Shown: positions 6,480 through 12,241 of the stretch, one piece after another | How the letters are laid out: the number at the start of each line of letters is the position of its first letter | Position numbering within the stretch: the stretch's first letter is position 1 | Assembly: GCA_017479315.1 (NCBI GenBank) | Contig: JAFVCI010000070.1 | Coordinates: 1 to 12,241, forward strand | DNA from: Opitutales bacterium | Lineage (GTDB): Bacteria > Verrucomicrobiota > Verrucomicrobiia > Opitutales > UBA9783 | Direction of reading: 5' to 3' | DNA: 12,241 bases | Position numbers and translations under genes: made by a program | Notes under the pieces: model-generated | What the model was told of the DNA's origin: nothing | The model's database searches: none | What the model saw: only the letters and a program-made list of their open reading frames with translations

Positions 6480-9223
6480 CATTGCGGAATGATTACATAA
6501 TGCGCCTTGCAAAACTGTTGCTTCGAAGAACCCGCGTAGGCGATCCAAACGATCCTGCGCATCGCAAAACTCTTTTGGAATTTGTGATTGGAGAGGTTAC
6601 ATCAAATTGCACCGAGGAAGATTTACCAGAAGCCGAAAAAGAACGTAAAGGTAAAGAAATTCGATTCCTCATTCGTATGAACCAAGATTCGCTATTTGAG
6701 GAATCAGCGGGGACAGAGGAATTAGGGACAAAGGAAGGGAATATTCGTTTCATAAAAATCGTGGAAATGGCGTTGAGCAGAATGACAAAAAAGGTTTCAA
6801 AAACGGAAAAAGACAATTGGTTGTCGTGCTTGGATGCCGACCTTTTTTCCTTGTTTGGAATAAACGAAACAAGTAATCCGAGAATACCGGAAAATAAAGA
6901 ATGGTTTTCCGATGAAGTTATCAAGGAGAGTTTGAAAAAACTTCACGAGACAATGACGAACAAAAAAGATGCTGATTTGGAAGAGCTTAAAGGGATGGTG
7001 GGGCTCTTCTTTTGGCAAAAAATCAAAGATGATATGGATGATAAATCGAGCGAGTTCTACCGTAAACTGAATTCAAATTTGATGAACTCCGGTTCGATTG
7101 CCGATAGATCCAAAATCAAAAAGACGCTCAATAACGTAAAAGAAACAGATCTGAAAAGAGTCGTACCAGAGCTTCTAAAGCACTGGAATACGTTGGTGGA
7201 AAATTTCAGGAAACATGCATCTCTCCTAAGGATGAAGACTACAAAGATGGAAAAGGGGAATGCACTCGAAGCATTTGGTCCTATGACCCCCGAATATTTC
7301 GATAAAATGATGACTGATGTGGCCGCGGGCATACTGAAATTGAAAACATACAGCGACCTTACCGAAAAAAACCGCAAGGCGTACGCGAACGTAAAGCTTT
7401 TCCTTATTGCTTCAAAACTTCGGCAGATTGTTATAAATTCCCGCAAAAACAACAGTGATACTCTGACGGTCGGATTTACTGAGAATGAGTGCCTATGCAT
7501 GCAGGAGGCCTCCTCCAAATGCAAAGATCTTTTGAAACTTGTGCTGTCGTACGCAAAGGCTGAAAAACTGGTCTTAGAGGGATCGTGGATCCATGATTTT
7601 TTGGCGTCCTGCCCGAAAGATAACGTAAAGTCGCTGACACTCAAAGGCGGCAGCTTCGGTATCGGTTGTTTGGGTAAGATTTCCACACCAATCGATGAAG
7701 TAACGTTCGAAGAAATGAACTTAGAAGCGTTAAAAGCTTTGGAGCAATTTCGTTATCTGGAAAACGGTAATAGCTTGACTCTTAGAGACGTTACCTGCGA
7801 AGAAGATTATTACCAGGGTGAACCGGGAGCCATTAAAGATATTCGAGACAATGGTGCCACGGTTGAAATCAATAGATGTCTGTGGTACAAAACCGGCACC
7901 CGTCCGAAAGGATCGGGAACCGCTCCGACGACCGCAAAAGGCGGGGCTCCAACAACAACCACAGGAGGCACAGGTTCGGGCTCGTCGGCAATGAATCCCT
8001 TCGGTCCAACGAAAAAATTCAACTACTCCAATGTCGGAAAGTCCGGAACGAACACAAGTGGAAGTAAATTCACACCCCCAAGCCTGAAGCCAAAACAAAC
8101 AACAAACCCAGGCACAGTTCCGGGCTCGTCAACCACGGATCCATTGGCGGCTGTACGTGCTAAAATGAAGAAAGGTACAACAACCGGTATGCGCACGACC
8201 GGAGGTCCGGCCACATGTGAAAATCCCTTTCTTGCAGGTAAAAAACTGACAAAACCAACAACAACAACCAAAGAAGACGAAACGAAACCGGAAAATCCAG
8301 TTATTGCGGCTATGCGTAACCTGAAGAAAAGTACAACAACTACAGGTGCTCCTACGACAGGAAATGCCTTCGATCCAAGGAGCGTGTTGAAAAAAAATGT
8401 TATGCACGAAGGAATGTTGGATAAAAAAGACAAGGAGGATTTTAAAAAAGATCTCGAGGACAATAAAATTAAAGATGGGAAGGATATGGAAGAGAAACTA
8501 TTGCTTCGGTTGGAGCAGGAATGGGCTAAAATTCCTACCGGAAAAGATATTCCCGTGGATGTACCTTTTTGCAAGACTTACCTGAAAGAAGTAGTTAAAA
8601 AGGCGATTGAGTATGCAAAAGATCGAAACTCCTCGGTTATCTTATCAGGAGATTTTGAAAAGGAAATTGGTGTTACATTTGGGCATGAGGAAATGGTAGA
8701 TTTGGCGAAAGCACTGAAAGATGCGCGGAAGATAAAAACGGATATAAAATCAAGCTATGGAATGAACATCTCTTTCCAAAGCGAGTTACTTAAAGCAATG
8801 TCTACACTCAAAAAGAATGGAAAAACTATAAAAATTGAGGAAATTGAGTTATCCGGTTGGAGTAAAAGCAGTGAGGATGCAAAGACGGTTTTGAAGGCAG
8901 TTGGGAAATTGGGTTTGAAAAAATTCGAAGTCTCAAATATGCATGAAGACATGCTTGGACGCTCCAATTTTTCCACTTCTTTCAATAGAAAAGGCTGGGA
9001 GAACCTTCTTAATAATACCGAAAATGTTTCGTTCAAAAACCAAAAAATGGATGCAACTTCTTTGGGTGGTCTTTTAAACGCGGTCAAGAGCGTGAAGAAG
9101 AATGGAGGCAAAATGCCCCATATTGAGCTTCCGACCCCACCAGCAAGAAAACCTGGAGCCACTAAAGAAACCTGTGAAGAGAAACTGACGAGAGAAATCC
9201 TCAGTGAGATAGCGAATCCTTAG
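6404..9223 (+). CDS. Unrecognised helical/LRR-like protein; frame 2, probable -1 frameshift continuation
   Basis: The frame is open from 6377, after a TAA at 6374. The first ATG is 6404, but it lies inside frame 1 and no ribosome binding site supports it; ATG 6500 is no better. Translation most likely enters by a -1 shift at 6461-6467, so residues before T22 (base 6467) are probably not made. Numbering from 6404: a helical Lys/Glu-rich region (22-400) contains NLMNSGS (225-231) and TLNNVKETD a few residues later, recalling the formin FH2 signature GNxMNxGS...KLxDTK. A leucine-rich-repeat-like segment (about 395-470) includes VKSLTLKGG and IDEVTFEEMN. A Thr-rich disordered linker (about 485-660) is built of degenerate modules. 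A second helical part (about 665-800) leads to another LRR-like segment (about 805-925) with IEEIELSGW, LKKFEVSNM and ENVSFKN. No signal peptide, enzyme motif or recognised family was found. The base composition looks more A/T-rich than secA. Confidence 0.75.
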   Translation: MYAGLLYQYVSRCNDVATCKKTNLVTLRNDYIMRLAKLLLRRTRVGDPNDPAHRKTLLEFVIGEVTSNCTEEDLPEAEKERKGKEIRFLIRMNQDSLFEESAGTEELGTKEGNIRFIKIVEMALSRMTKKVSKTEKDNWLSCLDADLFSLFGINETSNPRIPENKEWFSDEVIKESLKKLHETMTNKKDADLEELKGMVGLFFWQKIKDDMDDKSSEFYRKLNSNLMNSGSIADRSKIKKTLNNVKETDLKRVVPELLKHWNTLVENFRKHASLLRMKTTKMEKGNALEAFGPMTPEYFDKMMTDVAAGILKLKTYSDLTEKNRKAYANVKLFLIASKLRQIVINSRKNNSDTLTVGFTENECLCMQEASSKCKDLLKLVLSYAKAEKLVLEGSWIHDFLASCPKDNVKSLTLKGGSFGIGCLGKISTPIDEVTFEEMNLEALKALEQFRYLENGNSLTLRDVTCEEDYYQGEPGAIKDIRDNGATVEINRCLWYKTGTRPKGSGTAPTTAKGGAPTTTTGGTGSGSSAMNPFGPTKKFNYSNVGKSGTNTSGSKFTPPSLKPKQTTNPGTVPGSSTTDPLAAVRAKMKKGTTTGMRTTGGPATCENPFLAGKKLTKPTTTTKEDETKPENPVIAAMRNLKKSTTTTGAPTTGNAFDPRSVLKKNVMHEGMLDKKDKEDFKKDLEDNKIKDGKDMEEKLLLRLEQEWAKIPTGKDIPVDVPFCKTYLKEVVKKAIEYAKDRNSSVILSGDFEKEIGVTFGHEEMVDLAKALKDARKIKTDIKSSYGMNISFQSELLKAMSTLKKNGKTIKIEEIELSGWSKSSEDAKTVLKAVGKLGLKKFEVSNMHEDMLGRSNFSTSFNRKGWENLLNNTENVSFKNQKMDATSLGGLLNAVKSVKKNGGKMPHIELPTPPARKPGATKETCEEKLTREILSEIANP
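6461..6467 (+). promoter_or_regulatory. Candidate -1 ribosomal frameshift slippery heptamer A AAA AAA
   Basis: Seven A's occur in the phase GCA AAA AAA CCA of frame 1, which fits X XXY YYZ. Slipping back one base at base 6467 gives lysine-lysine-Thr-Asn-Leu and joins frame 1 to frame 2. The frame 1 stop TAA lies 9 bases downstream. No strong downstream stem or pseudoknot was seen: only CATT/AATG around a GCGG loop (6480-6491) and a weak CCA/TGG stem. No upstream Shine-Dalgarno-like stimulator is obvious. Confidence 0.5.
7991..8395 (+). repeat. Coding region of about six degenerate 24-28-residue Thr-rich modules
   Basis: Within frame 2, anchor codons for Asn/Asp-Pro followed mostly by a hydrophobic residue occur at 7994 (NPF), 8138 (DPL), 8222 (NPF), 8294 (NPV) and 8372 (DPR). 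The spacings are 144, 84, 72 and 78 bases. Between the first two is a module with FTPPSLKPKQTT. Most modules then have a short helix or loop, a Lys-rich end (TKKF, KMKKG, KKLTK, NLKKS, LKKN) and a run of Thr followed by Gly or Lys. The copies are too diverged to be a recent DNA repeat; the similarity is at protein level. Confidence 0.5.
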
Positions 9224-9293
9224 GGTTTTCGGTCTTGATCGAAAAGTCGTGCATTGGGGGATTGGAGGCTTTAAGTCCGAAAAAACAGAAGAG

Positions 9294-9335
9294 CCCGGAA
9301 AAGGTTTTGCCGGATCCGGGTTCGGTTACCCGTGC
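9294..9335 (+). other. Mutually exclusive hairpins after the two-frame gene
   Basis: CCCGGA (9294-9299) can pair with TCCGGG (9315-9320). CGGGT (9317-9321) can instead pair with ACCCG (9328-9332), and an inner CCGG/CCGG pairing is also possible. There is no U run after either, so this is a poor intrinsic terminator. It could be a 3' processing structure. The rest of 9224-9424 holds no gene. Confidence 0.3.
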
Positions 9336-9383
9336 GGATGCAACGAAGACCATGGGATGTACAGTTTCTTACAATGGTTAATA

Positions 9384-9412
9384 TTGACATTTTTTCGAAA
9401 TCTTGAGAAGCT
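9384..9412 (+). promoter_or_regulatory. Possible promoter for tRNA-Gln (good -35, poor -10)
   Basis: TTGACA (9384-9389) is a perfect -35 hexamer 36 bases before the tRNA. At the normal 17-base spacing the -10 position reads GAAGCT, which matches poorly. The location is right, but the pair is incomplete. Confidence 0.3.
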
Positions 9413-9424
9413 GATGCTGTATTT

Positions 9425-9498
9425 TGCCCGATGGTGTAACGGTAGCACAAAAGATTCTGGCTCTTTTTGTCGAGGTTCGAATCCTTGTCGGGCAGCCA
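9425..9498 (+). tRNA. tRNA-Gln (anticodon CUG)
   Basis: A full cloverleaf can be drawn. The acceptor stem is TGCCCGA/TCGGGCA with discriminator G and encoded CCA. The D arm is GTGT-AACGGTA-GCAC. The anticodon stem AAAGA/TCTTT closes the loop TTCTGGC, with CTG at 9457-9459. The variable loop is TTGT, and the T arm is CGAGG-TTCGAAT-CCTTG. The weak U-A first pair and the TGGTGTAA and GATTCTGG blocks are typical of bacterial tRNA-Gln. It decodes CAG. Confidence 0.93.
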
Positions 9499-9522
9499 GG
9501 GGGCGGTGTTGAATGCCTCAAA

Positions 9523-9557
9523 ACCGAAAAAGCAATGGAACTGGGCTTTTTTTCGGT
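9523..9557. terminator. A/T-rich inverted repeat, possible bidirectional terminator
   Basis: ACCGAAAAAGC (9523-9533) pairs with GCTTTTTTTCGGT (9545-9557) across an 11-base loop, with two extra T's in the right arm. It lies 24 bases after the tRNA-Gln CCA end, where a terminator is expected. The U run is inside the stem arm rather than after it, so efficiency is uncertain. Confidence 0.4.
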
Positions 9558-9606
9558 AAGGATTGATGGCAATATGGGTACAGCAGAAATAAGCCGTTGT
9601 TTCTGT

Positions 9607-9795
9607 GATTTTCGGAGGTTGTTGTTGATATTCGTCTGGTTTTTGGGCTTACGGTATTTTGTTTTTTCATTGGTGCAACGGTGGTATGAGAGTCTTGGGT
9701 GCTTTTTGCGTTGGTTGAATTCTTGACAGACAGCCGTGGTAAATCGGCTGGATGGATTTTGAGGTGCTGCAACGATTTTACGGAGGTTGTCGTCG
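9607..9795 (+). repeat. Diverged direct repeats flanking the tRNA-like remnant
   Basis: GATTTTCGGAGGTTGTTGTTG (9607-9627) recurs as GATTTTACGGAGGTTGT-CGTCG (9774-9795), with two substitutions and one inserted base. A second pair follows the same order: GGTATTTTGTTTT (9653-9665) and GGTGTTTTGTTTT (9797-9809). The tRNA-like copy lies between the members of the first pair. This looks like an old local duplication that has decayed. Confidence 0.45.
9671..9736 (+). pseudogene. Degenerate tRNA-Gln-like copy
   Basis: This stretch aligns along its length with the tRNA-Gln 239 bases upstream: TGGTG-C-AACGGT-G-G, then GCTTTTTG against CTCTTTTTG, GGTT-GAATTCTTG against GGTTCGAATCCTTG, and CAGCC at the end. 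TGGTG to CAGCC spans 60 bases here and 61 in the tRNA. The 5' acceptor side (TTTTTCA) no longer pairs with the 3' side, and one base of the T loop is lost. The best-fitting anticodon loop is no longer that of Gln. It should not make a functional tRNA. Confidence 0.5.
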
Positions 9796-9798
9796 GGG

Positions 9799-10103
9799 TG
9801 TTTTGTTTTCTACGTTGAGGTTTTAAATGGTCGAAGGACTTTTGATGGTGTAGGCATAGTTTCGGCACATTTCTGTGTCATCATCTGTTGCTTCCTATCA
9901 AATGCCAATCATGATATTTTTCCGCATTCAATAGTCTTTTCGATAAATTTCGGAACAGGTTGTCAGATAAAATTGAAACCGATCGGATTTTAATAAAGGT
10001 CTCCCCGCAGAGCTTGCAATGTTTAACGAGATGTGCGGTATATTTCGAAGCACCTTCTTCCTTGTATTTTCCTCCAAAAACGTCACAATAAAAAGAACCT
10101 TGT
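9799..10103. other. Gene-free spacer before secA
   Basis: About 300 bases of A/T-leaning sequence with no credible protein gene. The small frames here lack ribosome binding sites and have unnatural composition. No tRNA, CRISPR or transposon ends were seen. Only a weak promoter-like pair near 10014 was noted. Confidence 0.6.
10014..10044 (+). promoter_or_regulatory. Weak promoter candidate for secA
   Basis: TTGCAA (10014-10019) and TATATT (10039-10044) are 19 bases apart, followed by a leader of about 50 bases to ATG 10104. Both boxes match at four or more positions, but the spacing is longer than ideal. Confidence 0.3.
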
Positions 10104-12241
10104 ATGTTTAAAAACTTTTTAAAGCATTTTGTCGGACGACATTATCGAAAATTTCAGAAATCCTGCGAACCGATCGTGAAGAAAATCAACGCCCTGGAGC
10201 AGGAAATGCAGTCCTGGCCGGAGGAAAAAGTCAAAGCGCAGACGGAGGTTTTCAGGGAGCGGTTGCGGAACGGCGAGAAACTTGATGATTTGCTTCCCGA
10301 AGCGTTTGCGACGGTCAAAAATGCGGCGCGGCGTTTGTGCGGGACGACGGCGGACGTGTGTGGGCACGAAGCAACCTGGGATATGATTCACTACGATGTC
10401 CAGTTGCTCGGCGGTATTGCATTACACCGCGGTTACATTGCCGAAATGGCGACCGGCGAAGGGAAAACGCTTGTGGCGACGTTGCCGTTGTATTTGAACG
10501 CCCTGAGCGGTAAAAACTGCCAGCTGGTGACGGTCAACGATTATCTGGCACGGCGCGACTCGGCGTGGATGGGGCATCTGTTCTCATACCTCGGGTTGAC
10601 GGTCGGTTGCATCCAGCACGACATGGGCTTTGAGGAGCGTCACGAAGCCTATCGTCGGGACATTACCTACGGAACGGCGTCGGAGTTCGGCTTCGATTAT
10701 CTGCGCGATAACGGTATGGCATTGCGGGCGGAGGAGCAGGTACAGAAGGATCATTATTTCTGCATTGTCGATGAAGTCGATTCCGTGCTCATCGACGAAG
10801 CGCGAACGCCGCTGATTATTTCCGGCGAAGCGGAGAACGACGATTCGGGCGCGTTGTTTATTCAGTTGCGCGCCGGCATTCAGCGTCTGTATCAACTGCA
10901 AACGCGTTTATGCGCGCAGTTAACCGATGAAGCCAAGCCACTTCTTGCGGAAGGTTTAAAAGCGGAAGAGTTCGAAAAGGGCTTGGAGAAGCTGTATCAG
11001 GTCAAAATGGCGAACCCGAAGAACCCCGTTTTGTTGCATTTATTGGAAGAAGGGCGCATTTGTCGGGCGTACAATAAATTCGAAACGCAACTTTCGGCGG
11101 AATACAACCGGCAACGCGCGTACGATTTGAAGGAAGAACTTTATTACACGGTCGAGGAAAAATTCCAACAGGCGGATTTGACGGAAAAAGGTCGTACGGC
11201 GTTAAATCCGCAGGATAAAGATGCTTTTACGCTTCCAGATTTGCCGACGCTGTTCAGCATCATCGACGGCGATCCGTCTTTAACGCCGCAACAAAAGCAG
11301 GGGAAACGTCAGGAGGCGGAAGTTCTTTTTAACGCCAGAAGCAGTTCCATTCACTGCATCAGTCAGCTGTTGCGCGCGTACACGTTGTATCAGCGCGACG
11401 ACCAGTATATGGTGGCGGACGGAAAGGTGATTATCATCGACGAAAATACCGGGCGCGCCATGCCGGGACGCCGTTGGAGCGAAGGTTTGCATCAGGCGAT
11501 TGAAGCGAAGGAGGGCTTGCGTCCCGAAAAGGAGTCCAAGACCTACGCGACGATTACGCTGCAAAATTACTTCCGTATGTATGAAAAACTGGCGGGCATG
11601 ACGGGAACGGCGGAGACGGAAGCGCAGGAATTTTTTGATATTTACCGCCTCAAAGTGATGGCGATTCCGACCAACAAGCCGTGTATTCGCAAAGACGACA
11701 ACGATGTTGTTTTTAAAACCCGACGCGCGAAATACAAAGCGGTATTGGAGGATATTAAGGCGGCGCATGCCAAAGGACAGCCGGTATTGGTCGGTACCAC
11801 CTCGGTAGAGGCGTCCGAACTGCTGAGTCGGTTGCTGAAGAACGCGAAAATTCCGCATACCGTTCTGAATGCCAAATATCACCAGCAGGAAGCGGAAATT
11901 GTCGCGCAGGCGGGCAATAAGGGTGCGGTGACGATTGCGACCAACATGGCGGGGCGCGGTACCGACATTAAATTGGGGGAAGGTGTTGCCGAGCTTGGCG
12001 GTTTGTTTGTGATGGGAACGGAACGGCACGAATCGCGGCGCATTGACCGTCAGCTGCGCGGTCGTTGTTCCCGTCAGGGCGATCCCGGGCGTTCGAAGTT
12101 TTATATTTCGCTGGAAGACAATTTAATGCGGCTGTTTGCCAATGCCGGGCGCATCGGGGCGTTTTTGGAGCGTTCCATGGAAGATGACGAAGCGTTGGAT
12201 CACCCCATTCTCAACCATTCCATTCAATCTGCACAGAAAAA
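10104..12241 (+). CDS. secA: SecA preprotein translocase ATPase, C-terminus outside window
   Basis: SecA is the ATPase that pushes unfolded preproteins through SecYEG. 712 residues are visible out of an expected 900-1000. The start MFKNFLKHFVGRHYRKFQK matches the usual SecA N-terminus; the ribosome binding site is weak. Seen in order: the Walker A motif EMATGEGKT (114-122); NDYLARRD; TASEFGFDYLRDNG; the Walker B-like VDEVDSVLIDEARTPLIISG (222-241); a long helical insert (about 250-400) in the preprotein-binding region, larger than in E. coli; VIIIDENTGR; GRRWSEGLHQA; NYFRMYEKLAGMTGTA; and in the second motor domain VLVGTTSVE, TNMAGRGTDIKLG (about 612-624) and GTERHESRRIDRQLRGRCSRQGDPG. The insert after GTDIKLG is shorter than in E. 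coli. The large insert and CSRQG in place of SGRQG suggest a Verrucomicrobiota-like lineage. No frameshift was seen. It faces away from secG and stands alone after the tRNA region. Confidence 0.97.
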   Translation, partial: MFKNFLKHFVGRHYRKFQKSCEPIVKKINALEQEMQSWPEEKVKAQTEVFRERLRNGEKLDDLLPEAFATVKNAARRLCGTTADVCGHEATWDMIHYDVQLLGGIALHRGYIAEMATGEGKTLVATLPLYLNALSGKNCQLVTVNDYLARRDSAWMGHLFSYLGLTVGCIQHDMGFEERHEAYRRDITYGTASEFGFDYLRDNGMALRAEEQVQKDHYFCIVDEVDSVLIDEARTPLIISGEAENDDSGALFIQLRAGIQRLYQLQTRLCAQLTDEAKPLLAEGLKAEEFEKGLEKLYQVKMANPKNPVLLHLLEEGRICRAYNKFETQLSAEYNRQRAYDLKEELYYTVEEKFQQADLTEKGRTALNPQDKDAFTLPDLPTLFSIIDGDPSLTPQQKQGKRQEAEVLFNARSSSIHCISQLLRAYTLYQRDDQYMVADGKVIIIDENTGRAMPGRRWSEGLHQAIEAKEGLRPEKESKTYATITLQNYFRMYEKLAGMTGTAETEAQEFFDIYRLKVMAIPTNKPCIRKDDNDVVFKTRRAKYKAVLEDIKAAHAKGQPVLVGTTSVEASELLSRLLKNAKIPHTVLNAKYHQQEAEIVAQAGNKGAVTIATNMAGRGTDIKLGEGVAELGGLFVMGTERHESRRIDRQLRGRCSRQGDPGRSKFYISLEDNLMRLFANAGRIGAFLERSMEDDEALDHPILNHSIQSAQK

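Noticed and set aside
6500..6502. Independent start of frame 2 at ATG 6500
   Set aside because: The nearest purine stretch (GCGGAA) is about 10 bases away and weak, whereas the slippery site offers a continuous reading. It cannot be fully excluded.
7991..8395. CRISPR-like array suggested by the regular spacing
   Set aside because: The similarity is only at protein level, in frame and degenerate. No conserved DNA repeat with unique spacers exists.
7730..8574. Antisense frames opposite the Thr-rich linker
   Set aside because: They are Val/Gly/Cys-rich by-products of reverse-reading ACA/ACC/GGT codons and are inconsistent with a real protein.
9424..9726. A 100-codon plus frame covering tRNA-Gln
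   Set aside because: It reads through the tRNA and the inverted repeat after it. It has no ribosome binding site and an unnatural composition.
11280..12029. A 249-codon antisense frame inside secA
   Set aside because: It is an Arg/Phe/His-rich shadow of conserved SecA motor motifs on the plus strand.

Overview
The window most likely comes from a PVC-superphylum bacterium, probably Verrucomicrobiota or a close relative. The main evidence is the SecA start at the right edge. It has a GTASEFGFDYLRDNG motif, an enlarged helical insert in the preprotein cross-linking region and a QLRGRCSRQGDPG motif, all of which resemble SecA of that group as I remember it. The phylum assignment is therefore an inference, not a search result.

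Left block (1-3684, minus strand): three genes for envelope or secretion proteins point leftward. They are secG with an unusually long Lys/Ala/Thr/Glu-rich tail, a LolA-like (outer-membrane lipoprotein-sorting-like) periplasmic protein, and a large exported helical/TPR-like repeat protein that runs off the left edge. Gaps of 88 and 81 bases without a convincing terminator suggest one transcript. A good sigma70-type promoter (TTTACA-18-TACAAT) lies just before secG. Immediately upstream (3714-4148) is a gene resembling only the N-terminal part of BioW (6-carboxyhexanoate-CoA ligase, biotin pathway). It looks like a truncated, decaying gene.

Central block (4149-9223, plus strand): a promoter region carrying a 14-bp tandem repeat drives two long overlapping reading frames, 4509-6479 and 6404-9223. 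They look like one gene of about 1571 codons interrupted by a -1 frame change. The overlap contains the heptamer A AAA AAA in the correct phase, 9 bases before the first frame's stop. This could be programmed frameshifting, a recent mutation or a homopolymer sequencing error. The joined protein has a short N-terminal hydrophobic segment, coiled coils, a ten-proline FH1-like tract, a long helical region with a short formin FH2-like motif, two leucine-rich-repeat-like regions, and a Thr-rich linker of about six degenerate 25-residue modules with NPF and WH2-like pieces. I do not recognise the family. A role on a eukaryotic (host) cytoskeleton is a speculative but testable reading.

Right block (9224-12241): a tRNA-Gln(CUG) at 9425-9498 is followed by a degenerate tRNA-Gln-like copy and diverged direct repeats in about 600 bases without a credible protein gene. 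Then secA starts at 10104 and continues past the window end. The window thus holds secG and secA on either side of the unusual two-frame locus.
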